Shown in pieces: positions 17,017-25,808 of a stretch of DNA of 64,000 nucleotides. Position 1 is the first letter of the stretch; each line of letters begins with the position of its first letter. Source of the stretch: Streptomyces iranensis. GTDB taxonomy: Bacteria; Actinomycetota; Actinomycetes; Streptomycetales; Streptomycetaceae. The notes beneath the pieces were generated by a model. That model did not search any database. It saw only the letters and a list, made by a program, of their open reading frames with translations, and had not been told where the DNA came from. The stretch covers positions 124,001 through 188,000 of the forward strand of contig NZ_JAGGLR010000002.1 in assembly GCF_017874715.1 (NCBI RefSeq), in the 5' to 3' direction. Made by a program: the position numbers and the translations under genes.

Positions 17017-17949
17017 ATGCCTGCTGCGAACCACACCATCGTGATGACGGGCGCGAGCCGCGGGATCGGGCGGGTCGCCGCGGAGCACATCGTGCGCCGG
17101 TCGCCCGACGCGCACCTCCTCGTCGTGGCCCGCGCGTCCTCCGGCGCCCGGCTCGCCGAGGAGCTCGCCACGGGCGGGCACACGGTTTCGTACGTCCCGG
17201 CGGACCTCGGCTCGCTCCAGAGCGTCCGCTCCGCCGCCACCGGGATCCTTGACCGGCTGGAGGGCGGTGATCTGCCACCGCTGCGCGGCTTCGTGGGCAA
17301 CGCGGGCATGCAGTACACCAACGCGCTGACCGAGTCCCCCGACGGGTTCGAGGCCACCTTCGCCATCAACGTACTGGCCAACCACCTCTTCGTCCGGCTG
17401 CTCCAGGACCACTTCGCCGCGCCCGCCCGGATCGTGATCACCGTCAGCGACACCCACTTCGGGGACTTCAAGCACAACATGGGCATGGTGCCCGGCCCCG
17501 CCTGGAACTCCCCCGATGTCCTGGCCCGCCCGGGGGCCTTCGCCAAGCCGTCCGGCACGGCGGGCGGGCGCACCGCGTACTCGACGAGCAAGCTGGCCGC
17601 CATCTACCTCGTGCACGAGTACGCGCGGAGGCTTCCGGCCGGGCTCGACGCCGTCGCGTACAACCCCGGTTTCGTCCCCGGCACCGGTCTCGCCCGCAAC
17701 GCCGGTCCGCTCTCCCGGTTCGCCATGCGACGCGTCCTGCCGGTGATGGCCCTCACGCCGTTCGCCACCGACCGCGGCGCGGCGGGCCGCTACCTCGCCG
17801 ACGTCGTGCTCGGCACGACCCCGGCACCGACCGGCTCCTACGTCGACCGCGCCCGGGTGGCGCGGTCGTCGGAGGAGTCCTACGACCCCCGGCGCGAGCG
17901 CGAACTGTGGGACGCCGTCGAGCGGTTCACCGTGACGCACGCGGCCTGA
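17017..17949 (+). CDS. Short-chain dehydrogenase/reductase
   Basis: The 310-residue SDR has the NAD(P) glycine motif TGASRGIG (11-18), NAGMQ, and YSTSK as the catalytic Tyr-x3-Lys. The insert HNMGMVPGPAWNSPDVLARP and the long C-terminus resemble retinol-dehydrogenase/protochlorophyllide-reductase-like SDRs. Arg after the first basic position suggests NADPH. ATG 17017 has AAGGAG. It is divergent from the MmyB-type regulator, which probably controls it. Substrate unknown. Confidence 0.85.
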   Translation: MPAANHTIVMTGASRGIGRVAAEHIVRRSPDAHLLVVARASSGARLAEELATGGHTVSYVPADLGSLQSVRSAATGILDRLEGGDLPPLRGFVGNAGMQYTNALTESPDGFEATFAINVLANHLFVRLLQDHFAAPARIVITVSDTHFGDFKHNMGMVPGPAWNSPDVLARPGAFAKPSGTAGGRTAYSTSKLAAIYLVHEYARRLPAGLDAVAYNPGFVPGTGLARNAGPLSRFAMRRVLPVMALTPFATDRGAAGRYLADVVLGTTPAPTGSYVDRARVARSSEESYDPRRERELWDAVERFTVTHAA

Positions 17950-17970
17950 GCGGCTTGGCGCACCGCCCGG

Positions 17971-19152
17971 TCACCGCAAGGTGCGGAAGGCGTCCCGCAC
18001 CTCGCGCACCAGCGCCTCGGGCCGCTCCAGTCCGGGAAAGTGGCCGCCCAGCTCCATCTCGTGCCAGGAGCGCAGATCCGTATAGCGCCGTTCGGCCCAG
18101 CGTTCGGCCGTGGGCCAGGGCTCGGCCGGGAACAGTGTGCACGCGGTGGGCACGGTCACCGGCAGGGCGTTCTCCTCCTCGGCGCCGCGCGGTGTCCAGC
18201 GCAGCGCCTCCCAGTACCAGCGGGCGCTGGACGCTCCCGTCCCGGTGAGCCAGTACAGGGCGATGGATTCGGCCTGCCGGTCAAGGCTCACTCCCCCGCC
18301 CGCTTCGGCCCGGGTGTCGGCGTAGGCGGCGAACTTCTCGCCCAGCCAGGCGGCAAGACCGGCGGGCGAGTCGACCAGGGCGTAGCCGAGGGTCTGGGGC
18401 CGGGTGCCCATCTGGATGCCGAATCCATAGCCGTCGGCCAGGTGCAGATCACGCCGTTCGATCATCCGTGCCTCCGCCGGGGTGGCGGTGTCGCGGTCCT
18501 GCGGGAGCGGTGAGGCCACCGGCATGGTCAGGTGCAGGCCCGCCACCCGCGAGGGGAAGCGCCGGGCCAGCTCGGTGCTGATGAACGCGCCCCAGTCGCC
18601 GCCGTGCGCGCCGAAGCGGTCATAGCCCAGCCGGTTCATCAGCGTCGCCCAGGCGTCGGCGGTCCGCGCGGGATTCCACCCGGTCCGCGCGGGACGGCCG
18701 CTGAAGCCGAACCCGGGCAGTGAAGGAACGACGACATCGAAGGCGTCGGCCCGGTCGCCGCCATGGGCGACCGGATCGGTGAGCGGGCCGATGACCTGCT
18801 CGAACTCCAGGACCGACCCGGGCCAGCCATGCGTCAGCAGCAGGGGCATCGCACCGGGCTCCGGCGACCGCACATGCCAGAAGGCCAGCTCCAGGCCGTC
18901 GATGACCGTGCGGAAGTGGCCAATGGCGTTCCACGCCTTCTCGCGTGCCCGCCAGTCCAGCTCGCGCAACGCCGCGAGGAGCGCGCGCATATGGTCCAGC
19001 GGCAGACCCTGGGACGCGTCCGCCACGGTCTCCGATTCGGGCAGCCGGACCCGTTCCAGTCGCAGGCGCAGGTCTTCGAGGTCGGCGTCGGGAATGGAGA
19101 TGGCAAAGGGCTGGATGTCGGGTGTCACTCCACCCGTGGTGTTGGTCGGCAC
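17971..19152 (-). CDS. Epoxide hydrolase, EHN/alpha-beta hydrolase fold
   Basis: The 393-residue protein has the N-terminal EHN domain (DIQPFAISIPDADLEDLRLRL, EKAWNAIGHFRTVIDGLELAF) followed by an alpha/beta hydrolase core: LTHGWPGS (oxyanion HGxP), VVPSLPGFGFSG, HGGDWGA with the nucleophilic Asp, and ELGGHFPGLE with the catalytic His. This layout matches microsomal-type epoxide hydrolases that open epoxides to diols. The GTG at 19152 is the first start compatible with the family; its ribosome site is weak. The frame upstream belongs to the AraC pseudogene region. It is transcribed toward the SDR gene. Confidence 0.85.
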   Translation of the reverse strand: MPTNTTGGVTPDIQPFAISIPDADLEDLRLRLERVRLPESETVADASQGLPLDHMRALLAALRELDWRAREKAWNAIGHFRTVIDGLELAFWHVRSPEPGAMPLLLTHGWPGSVLEFEQVIGPLTDPVAHGGDRADAFDVVVPSLPGFGFSGRPARTGWNPARTADAWATLMNRLGYDRFGAHGGDWGAFISTELARRFPSRVAGLHLTMPVASPLPQDRDTATPAEARMIERRDLHLADGYGFGIQMGTRPQTLGYALVDSPAGLAAWLGEKFAAYADTRAEAGGGVSLDRQAESIALYWLTGTGASSARWYWEALRWTPRGAEEENALPVTVPTACTLFPAEPWPTAERWAERRYTDLRSWHEMELGGHFPGLERPEALVREVRDAFRTLR

Positions 19153-19211
19153 GCCACGAACGCTAGAAGCGCCCCGGGGCCACGTGAATGCGCGCGATTG
19201 CCGTCCGCGGA

Positions 19212-19811
19212 TCAGCGATTGCGATACGCCGACGGCCGTACGCCCGTGTGTCGCAGGAACGCCGTGGACAGTGAGCCGGGGCTGCCGAATTCGCACCGCG
19301 TGGCGACCTGACCGACGGACAGCCCCGGACGCCGCACGTGAGCACATGCACGGCGAGGAACGCCGCCGCGGACTCCGCATACAGGTCATCGGTTTCACAG
19401 GCCGCGCCCAACGACCGCATGGTGTGCTCGACGAGCGGATCCCCCGAGGCCACCGCGGTGGCCATCCGTTCGTAGTCGACGCGCTCCCCGCCCAGTTGCT
19501 CGACCGTACGGGCGACGGTGACGCGTGGAATGTGCACCTGGAGGGTCCGCATGGGGACCACGGACCGATAGCGGCGTACCGACGCCACGCCCGGAACCGC
19601 CATATCCAGCTGTCCGGGCGTCCAATGCCGTTGCCGCCGGCGCCCACCGGTACAGGTCTCCATGGCCGCCGCGCCCTCGACGGTCAGGACGAGGTGCAGG
19701 TCGTCGGTGGCGGGCAACGTCGAATCCGGTATACGGCTCGAGGTCGAAATCGGGGGCGTCACACACCACATCGAGCATAGCCACGACCGTGGTCAGGCGT
19801 GGCGTGTCCAC
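19212..19811 (-). pseudogene. Broken AraC-family regulator
   Basis: Pieces of one AraC-like protein are spread over frames. The start is in one frame (MDTPRLTTVVAMLDVVCDAP from 19811), the sensor continues in a second (DDLHLVLTVEGAAAMETCTG to YAESAAAFLAVHVLT, 19771 to about 19340), and the second helix-turn-helix appears in another frame (VGQVATRCEFGSPGSLSTAF then LRHTGVRPSAYRNR, stop 19212-19214). The linker and first helix-turn-helix, about 60 residues in an intact protein, are missing. So there is at least one frameshift plus an internal deletion. It cannot make a working regulator unless the sequence has errors. It overlaps the 3' end of the Lrp gene. Confidence 0.7.
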
Positions 19812-20233
19812 GAGCCGAGCACCATCAGCGTCTTGGTTCCGGTGACCAGGCCGACGCGCCGCAGTCCGTCGATGACCTGCTGCAGATGCTCGATGTCCCG
19901 CACCCGGACGTGCACGAGCGCGTCGGGGTCACCGGCGATGGTGAAGACGGCCTGCACCTCGGGGACCGTGTAGCAGGTGCGGACGATCTCCCCAACCGGT
20001 GTCGTACCGGTGTAGGACAGCTCCACGAATGCCTCGATGCCCCAGCCGAGCTTGGTGTGGTCGATCTGCACCGTGAAGCCCTTGATCACCCCGGTGTCCT
20101 TGAGCCGGTCCACCCGGCGCTTGACCGCGGCCACCGACAGTCCCACCTCGGGTGCCATCTCGGAGAAGGTGCGCCGCCCGTCCTCGCGCAGCATGCGCAG
20201 CAACTGCCGGTCCACATCGTCGAACTCGGGCAT
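19793..20233 (-). CDS. Lrp/AsnC-family regulator
   Basis: The 146-residue protein has the AsnC helix-turn-helix (DDVDRQLLRMLREDGRRTFS then GLSVAAVKRRVDRLKDTGVI, residues 4-55) and an ACT-like RAM effector domain (VFTIAGDPDALVHVRVRD, residues about 95-115). ATG 20233 has GGAGG four bases upstream; the longer frame beginning at 20287 lacks one. It is divergent from the indolepyruvate oxidoreductase operon, whose substrate derives from aromatic amino acids, fitting an amino-acid-responsive regulator of that operon. Confidence 0.9.
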   Translation of the reverse strand: MPEFDDVDRQLLRMLREDGRRTFSEMAPEVGLSVAAVKRRVDRLKDTGVIKGFTVQIDHTKLGWGIEAFVELSYTGTTPVGEIVRTCYTVPEVQAVFTIAGDPDALVHVRVRDIEHLQQVIDGLRRVGLVTGTKTLMVLGSWTRHA

Positions 20234-20282
20234 CGGTCCTCCACTCCGCGCCGCGCGCACCCGCGCAACCCGCGACAGCACG

Positions 20283-20328
20283 CGCAAACTCTTTTAATCA
20301 GTCTCGTGAATTTCATCGATAGTTTGCG
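20283..20328. promoter_or_regulatory. Candidate Lrp operator
   Basis: CGCAAACT (20283-20290) and AGTTTGCG (20321-20328) form an exact inverted repeat around a 30-base AT-rich segment, unusual in this GC-rich DNA, in the Lrp/oxidoreductase divergent gap. Confidence 0.45.
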
Positions 20329-20419
20329 TCTTTTCCTGGATCGGCCGCAAGTTACTTGTGCTCCTCCCGAGGGTGTTGTTGTCCTTGGGCCGGACCCCAG
20401 ATACGCCGAGGAGGCTCAC

Positions 20420-23400
20420 GTGAGCACCGACCCCGCCGCGGTTTCGCTCGATGACCCCTACACGGCCCACAGCGGCCGTGTGCTGATCTCCGGCATCCAG
20501 GCCCTGGTCCGGCTCACCCTCGAACAGCGCCGGCTGGACGAGGCGCGCGGTCTGGACACCCGCGCGTTCGTCTCCGGCTATCCGGGCTCACCGCTGGGCG
20601 GGGTCGATCTGGAGCTGGACCGGGCACGCCGCTTCCTGGACCCCGCCGGTGTGGTGTTCCGGCCGGGTCTCAACGAGGAGCTGGCCGCCACCGCCGTGGC
20701 CGGGACACAGCTGCTGGGGCAGGTGCCCGGACGCCGCCACGAGGCGGTGACCGGGTTCTGGTACGGCAAGAACCCCGGTCTTGACCGCGCGGCCGACGCG
20801 ATGCGGCACGGGACGGTGGCCGGTACGGCGGCGCTGGGCGGCGCGGTGGCCTGGATCGGCGACGACCCCGGAGCCAAGTCCTCGACCGTGCCCAGCTCCT
20901 GCGAGCCGATGTGCCAGAGCCTGGCCATGCCCCTGCTCGCCCCCGGCTCCGTACCCGAGATCCTCGAACTCGGACTGCATGCCGTGGCGCTGTCCCGGGC
21001 CACCGGCCTCTGGGCCGGGCTGAAGATCGTCGCGGATATCGCGGACGCCTCGGCGGTCGTCGACCTCGACGCGCTCCGGCCCGACATCCCCGCCCCGCCC
21101 GCCGCCCCGCGCGGCGCGCCGCCCACCCTCGTGGGCCCCGCGTCCCTGGACGCCGAGCACGACATGCTCACCCGGCGGCTGGACCTGGCGCGTGCTTACG
21201 CCCGCGAGGCCGGGCTGAACCGCATCACCTTCAGCGCCTCGCACGCCACCTTGGGCGTGGTGGCCTCCGGCACCTCCTACGCCGTGGTGCGGCGCGCCCT
21301 GGCCGACCTCGGCATCGGGGAGGCGGACATGGAGGCTCTCGGCGTCCGGCTGATCCGGCTGGCGATGCCGTTCCCCCTCTGCGACGAAGACCTGGTGGCC
21401 ATGACCGGCGATCTGGAGCAGGTCCTGGTCGTCGAGGACAAGGTGCCCTTCATCGAAGGGCACCTCAAGGCCGCCCTGTACGGCAGTGCCGACGCGCCCG
21501 TGGTGGTCGGCCGCCGCGGCGAGAACGGCCGGCCGCTGCTCACCGCCCGCGGCACTCTCGGGGCCGAGGACGTGGCCAAGGCCCTGGCCCGGCGCATCGG
21601 CCAGGACCGGCTGCCGCGGACCGCGACCGCCCGGCTGGCCTCGCTGGCACCGCCGGCCGCGCCCCGGATCGCGCTGCCCACCGTGTCGGCGCGCACGCCC
21701 TACTTCTGCTCCGGCTGCCCGCACAACACCTCCACCCGCACCGCCGACGACACCCTCGTCGGCGCGGGCATCGGCTGCCACGCCATGATCGCCCTCGATG
21801 GCGCGGGCCGCGGCCATCAGATCGGGCTGACCCAGATGGGCGGCGAAGGCGCCCAGTGGATCGGCCTGGCCCCGTTCACCGACGACCGGCACTTCGTGCA
21901 GAACCTCGGTGACGGCACCTTCCACCACTCCGGTTCCCTCGCCATCCGCGCGGCGGTGGCCGGGGGCGTGACCATGACGTACAAGCTCCTCTACAACGAC
22001 GCCGTCGCGATGACGGGCGGCCAGCGGCCCGAGGGGCGGCTGGACGTCCCGGCGCTGACCCGCTGGCTCGCCCTGGAGGGCGTACGGAAGGTCGTGGTGA
22101 CCACCGCGACACCGGCCGACTACCGCGGCGTACGCCTCGACCCGATCGCCACGGTGCGTCACCGCGACGATCTGCCCGAGGCCGAGAAGCTTCTGGCCGC
22201 CACCGACGGCGTGACCGTGCTCATCCATGACGACCGCTGCGCCGCGGAGGAGCGCCGGCTGCGCAAGCGCGGTCAGCTGCCCACCCCCGCCGAGAAGGTG
22301 GTCATCAACGAGCGGGTCTGCGAGGGCTGCGGCGACTGCGGGGACGTCTCCACATGTCTGTCGGTGCAGCCCGTGGACACCACCTTCGGCCGCAAGACCC
22401 GGATCCACCAGGCGTCCTGTAACTCCGACTTCAGCTGCCTGAAGGGCGACTGCCCCTCCTTCCTCCTCGTCGAGCCGAAGACGACGAAGACCACCAGGGC
22501 GAAGGCGACGAAGGCGAAGGCGAAGGCGACGAAGGCGCGGCCCCGTGCCGTCCCCCAGCCGCCCGTGGCCCTGACCGCGCCCATCCCGGCGGTGGCCGGG
22601 GACAGCGCGCTGCTGCGGATGCCCGGCATCGGCGGCACCGGTGTCGTGACCGTCTCACAGATCCTCCAGCGGGCCGCCCATCTGGATGGCCGCTACGCGG
22701 CCGGACTCGAGCAGACGGGGCTGGCCCAGAAGGGCGGGCCCGTCGTCAGCGACGTACGGATCTCGGCCACCCCGGTCACCGGTGCCGTGCGGGCCTCCCG
22801 CGCGAGCGCCGATGTGCTCATCGGCTTCGATCTGCTCGGGGCGGCCGCCGACGCCAATCTGCGCATCGCCCGCCCCGGCCACACCATCGCCGTCGTCAAC
22901 TCCGCCATCGTCCCCACCGCGGCCATGGTGACCAACCGGGTCGTCCTGCCCGGCTCACCGGACGACGCCCTGGAGCGGATCGAGTCGGCCACCCGCCCCG
23001 GGGAGAACCTCTACCTCGACGCGCAGAGCATGGCCGAGGCCCTGTTCGGCGATCACATGCCGACCAATATGCTCCTCGTCGGAGCCGCCTTCCAGCACGG
23101 CTGCATCCCGCTGACGGAAGACGCCATCGAGGGCGCGATCCGCCTGGGCGCCGCCGTGGAGAAGAATCTCGCGGCCTTCCGCTGGGGGCGCGCCGCCGCC
23201 CTCGACCCCGACGCCGTACGGCACGCCCTGGCCACACCGGAACGGCCGGTCCTGGAGGTCACACCCGAGGCGCACACCATCGCGGCCACGGCCGCCCGGC
23301 CCGGAACGCTCCAGGACACCGTCGCCCTGCGCGCCGCCGACCTGATCGCCTATCAGGACCGGGCCTACGCCGAGCGGTACGCCGCCGAGGTGGCGGAGGT

Positions 23401-23962
23401 GGCCGCGACGGCCCGGCGGCGGGCCGGTGACGAGGCGGGCGAGCGCATCGCCGTCGGCTACGCCGAGGGGCTGCACAAGCTGATGGCCTACAAGGACGAG
23501 TACGAGGTGGCCCGGCTGCATCTGGACACCGTGGAACGGGCCAGGGTCGCGGACGAGTTCGGTGCCGATGCCACCGTCTCCGTCCTGCTGCACCCCCCGG
23601 CGCTGCGCGCGCTGGGCATGAAGCGCAAGATCCGGCTCCGCCGCACGGCGCCCGCCCTCTTCTCGCTCCTCCGCGCCCTGCGGCGGCTGCGGGGCACCCG
23701 GCTGGACCTCTTCGGGTACGCCGAGGTCCGCCGCCAGGAGCGGGCGCTGATCGAGGAGTACCCGCGGCTGGTCCGCGACGCCCTCACCCGTCTGACGCCC
23801 GGCAACGCCAGCGCCGTGGAGGACCTGGTGCGGCTCGTCGAGGCCGTCCGCGGCTACGAGGACATCAAGCTGGCCCGGGTCGAGGAGTTCCGCACCACGG
23901 CCCGCGCGGCTCTGGACGAGCTGGCCGCCACCGCCGACGCCCCCGCGGCCGTCTCCGTCTGA
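20420..23962 (+). CDS. Fused indolepyruvate ferredoxin oxidoreductase
   Basis: The 1180-residue protein combines alpha and beta subunits of a thiamine-diphosphate 2-oxoacid oxidoreductase that decarboxylates aryl pyruvates to aryl-acetyl-CoA with ferredoxin. Visible parts: pyrimidine-binding domain (VSGYPGSPLGGVDLELD, residues about 45), TPP motif NLGDGTFHHSG with later N and the preceding CSGCPHNTST (430-520), a 4Fe-4S region CEGCGDCGDVSTC plus CNSDFSCLKGDC (635-685), a Lys/Ala/Thr linker (about 688-710), and the gamma-type domain RMPGIGGTGVVTVSQIL (about 733). GTG 20420 follows GAGGAGG. The linker is repetitive at DNA level. Divergent Lrp is the likely regulator; an acyl-CoA dehydrogenase follows 56 bases on. 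Confidence 0.92.
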   Translation: MSTDPAAVSLDDPYTAHSGRVLISGIQALVRLTLEQRRLDEARGLDTRAFVSGYPGSPLGGVDLELDRARRFLDPAGVVFRPGLNEELAATAVAGTQLLGQVPGRRHEAVTGFWYGKNPGLDRAADAMRHGTVAGTAALGGAVAWIGDDPGAKSSTVPSSCEPMCQSLAMPLLAPGSVPEILELGLHAVALSRATGLWAGLKIVADIADASAVVDLDALRPDIPAPPAAPRGAPPTLVGPASLDAEHDMLTRRLDLARAYAREAGLNRITFSASHATLGVVASGTSYAVVRRALADLGIGEADMEALGVRLIRLAMPFPLCDEDLVAMTGDLEQVLVVEDKVPFIEGHLKAALYGSADAPVVVGRRGENGRPLLTARGTLGAEDVAKALARRIGQDRLPRTATARLASLAPPAAPRIALPTVSARTPYFCSGCPHNTSTRTADDTLVGAGIGCHAMIALDGAGRGHQIGLTQMGGEGAQWIGLAPFTDDRHFVQNLGDGTFHHSGSLAIRAAVAGGVTMTYKLLYNDAVAMTGGQRPEGRLDVPALTRWLALEGVRKVVVTTATPADYRGVRLDPIATVRHRDDLPEAEKLLAATDGVTVLIHDDRCAAEERRLRKRGQLPTPAEKVVINERVCEGCGDCGDVSTCLSVQPVDTTFGRKTRIHQASCNSDFSCLKGDCPSFLLVEPKTTKTTRAKATKAKAKATKARPRAVPQPPVALTAPIPAVAGDSALLRMPGIGGTGVVTVSQILQRAAHLDGRYAAGLEQTGLAQKGGPVVSDVRISATPVTGAVRASRASADVLIGFDLLGAAADANLRIARPGHTIAVVNSAIVPTAAMVTNRVVLPGSPDDALERIESATRPGENLYLDAQSMAEALFGDHMPTNMLLVGAAFQHGCIPLTEDAIEGAIRLGAAVEKNLAAFRWGRAAALDPDAVRHALATPERPVLEVTPEAHTIAATAARPGTLQDTVALRAADLIAYQDRAYAERYAAEVAEVAATARRRAGDEAGERIAVGYAEGLHKLMAYKDEYEVARLHLDTVERARVADEFGADATVSVLLHPPALRALGMKRKIRLRRTAPALFSLLRALRRLRGTRLDLFGYAEVRRQERALIEEYPRLVRDALTRLTPGNASAVEDLVRLVEAVRGYEDIKLARVEEFRTTARAALDELAATADAPAAVSV

Positions 23963-24018
23963 CCCCGGCCCTCGGCACCTCTCCTCGCCCGCCCGTCCGC
24001 ACCACAGGAGCGCCCCTG

Positions 24019-25158
24019 ATGCCCGTCGACCGTCTGCTTCCCACCCGTGAGGCCGAAGACCTGCTCGACCTCGTCCGTGAGATCGCCGACAAGGAGCTCG
24101 CCCTCCGCGTCGACGGGCACGAACGCGCCGAGACCTACCCCGAGGGCCTGTTCGGACTGCTGGGCGACGCCGGACTGCTGGGCCTGCCCTACCCGGAGGA
24201 GTTCGGCGGGGGCGGCCAGCCCTACGAGGTCTACCTGCAGGTGCTGGAGGAGCTGGCGGCGCGCTGGGCCGCCGTCGCCATCGCCACCAGCGTCCACACC
24301 CTCGCCGCCTTCCCGCTGCTCACCTTCGGCACCACCGGGCAGCGCGAACGCTGGGCGGAGGACATCCTCGGCGGTCGGCTCATCGGTGGGTACAGCCTGT
24401 CCGAGCCCCAGGCCGGATCCGACGCGGCGGCCCTGACCTGCCGTGCCGAGAAGGTCCCCGACGGCTATCGGATCAACGGCGCCAAGGCGTGGATCACCCA
24501 CGGCGGCAAGGCGGACTTCTATGCCCTGTTCGCCCGCACCGGCCCCGGCAGCGACGGCATCTCCTGCTTCTTCGCCCCCGGCCACACCGAAGGCCTCGGC
24601 TTCGGCCGGCCCGAGGAGAAGATGGGCCTGCACGCCATCCCCACCACCTCCGCCTTCTGGGACGACGCCCTCCTCGCCACCGACCGGCTCATCGGCGGCG
24701 AGGGCCAGGGGCTCCACATCGCCTTCCAAGCCCTGGACTCCGGCCGGCTGGGCGTCGCCGCCTGCGCCACCGGGCTCGCCCAGGCCGCCCTGGACGCCGC
24801 GGTCGCCTACGCCCACGAGCGCACCGCCTTCGGCCGCAGGATCATCGACCATCAGGGGCTCGGCTTCCTGCTGGCCGACATGGCCGCCGCGGTCGACTCC
24901 GCGCGCGCCACCTATCTGGACGCGGCCCGCCGCCGCGACCACGGGCGCCCGTACACCCGTCAGGCCAGCGTCGCCAAGCTGACGGCGACCGACGCCGCCA
25001 TGAAGGTGACCACGGACGCCGTCCAGGTCTTCGGCGGCTACGGCTACACCCGCGACTTCCCCGTGGAGCGCTATATGCGCGAAGCGAAGATCATGCAGAT
25101 CTTCGAGGGCACCAACCAGATCCAGCGGCTCATCATCAGCCGCCAACTAGCCCCCTGA
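24019..25158 (+). CDS. Acyl-CoA dehydrogenase
   Basis: The 379-residue flavoprotein is full length and oxidises an acyl-CoA at the alpha-beta bond, passing electrons to ETF. Family signatures are visible: YSLSEPQAGSDAAALTCRAE, GAKAWITHGGKADFY, the C-terminal QVFGGYGYTRDFPVERYMR, and EIFEGTNQIQRLIISR-like end with the catalytic-region Glu in IFEGTNQIQ. AGGAG precedes the ATG. It sits in one operon with the indolepyruvate oxidoreductase, so the substrate may be an aryl-acetyl or branched acyl-CoA from amino-acid breakdown. Confidence 0.93.
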   Translation: MPVDRLLPTREAEDLLDLVREIADKELALRVDGHERAETYPEGLFGLLGDAGLLGLPYPEEFGGGGQPYEVYLQVLEELAARWAAVAIATSVHTLAAFPLLTFGTTGQRERWAEDILGGRLIGGYSLSEPQAGSDAAALTCRAEKVPDGYRINGAKAWITHGGKADFYALFARTGPGSDGISCFFAPGHTEGLGFGRPEEKMGLHAIPTTSAFWDDALLATDRLIGGEGQGLHIAFQALDSGRLGVAACATGLAQAALDAAVAYAHERTAFGRRIIDHQGLGFLLADMAAAVDSARATYLDAARRRDHGRPYTRQASVAKLTATDAAMKVTTDAVQVFGGYGYTRDFPVERYMREAKIMQIFEGTNQIQRLIISRQLAP

Positions 25159-25207
25159 CCGGCCCCGCGACGGAATGTCGCACCCGGGCACGCCGGGAGG
25201 ACGGGTC

Positions 25208-25795
25208 ATGATGACCACCATGACATCGGTACGTGGGACGCGCGGGGTGCGAGCGCAACAGCCGGGATCAGGCCGTACGGCGGCGGTGATGGCGGTGCTG
25301 ACCGCTCTGACCGTGGCGGGTTGCGGCGGGTCGGACACGACCGACGGGGCGCCCCCGCACAGTGGCAGCCCGTCCGAGTCCCGTTCCGCACAGCCCTCGG
25401 GCAGTCCCTCCGGCGATCTCGGCGCCCCGGCGAAACCGCCGGTGTCGGCGGCGGATGGGCGTGACGTCCGCGCCTGCGCGGACGGCGACTGCGAGATCGC
25501 GGTGTCCGAGCGGGTGACGGTCGGCTTCAAGGGCCCGGCCGGTCCGGCGACGCTGACCGTGAACGAGATCGGCCCGAACAAGGTCATGTACACCGTGAAG
25601 TCGGGCAACAACCGCTCCCAGGGCGGGGCGAGCGGACCGGGCCAGGGGTGCGTCACCGTGCTGCGCGACCACGGCAGCAGCAACTCGTGCGGAAGGGTGA
25701 GCACCGTGCGGCCGGCCGCCCAGCCCGGCGCCGTGGTGATCCTGATGGCGGCCGGGGAGGACGGCACGGCGATCCTGCACATCGTCTCCAGGTGA
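25208..25795 (+). CDS. Putative lipoprotein
   Basis: A 195-residue protein with a signal peptide ending in the lipobox LTVAGC (C39), then a Ser/Pro/Gly-rich linker (about 42-75) and a small C-terminal domain with cysteines in RACADGDCEI, GQGCVTV and SNSCGRV, which could pair. The domain (VGFKGPAGPATLTVNEIGPN, VVILMAAGEDGTAILHIVSR) is seen in other Streptomyces lipoproteins without function. Of two adjacent ATG codons, the one at 25208 has GGGAGG at a good distance. It lies alone between the oxidoreductase operon and the end of the RpiR operon. Confidence 0.68.
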   Translation: MMTTMTSVRGTRGVRAQQPGSGRTAAVMAVLTALTVAGCGGSDTTDGAPPHSGSPSESRSAQPSGSPSGDLGAPAKPPVSAADGRDVRACADGDCEIAVSERVTVGFKGPAGPATLTVNEIGPNKVMYTVKSGNNRSQGGASGPGQGCVTVLRDHGSSNSCGRVSTVRPAAQPGAVVILMAAGEDGTAILHIVSR

Positions 25796-25808
25796 CCGGC
25801 CCCGGGGG

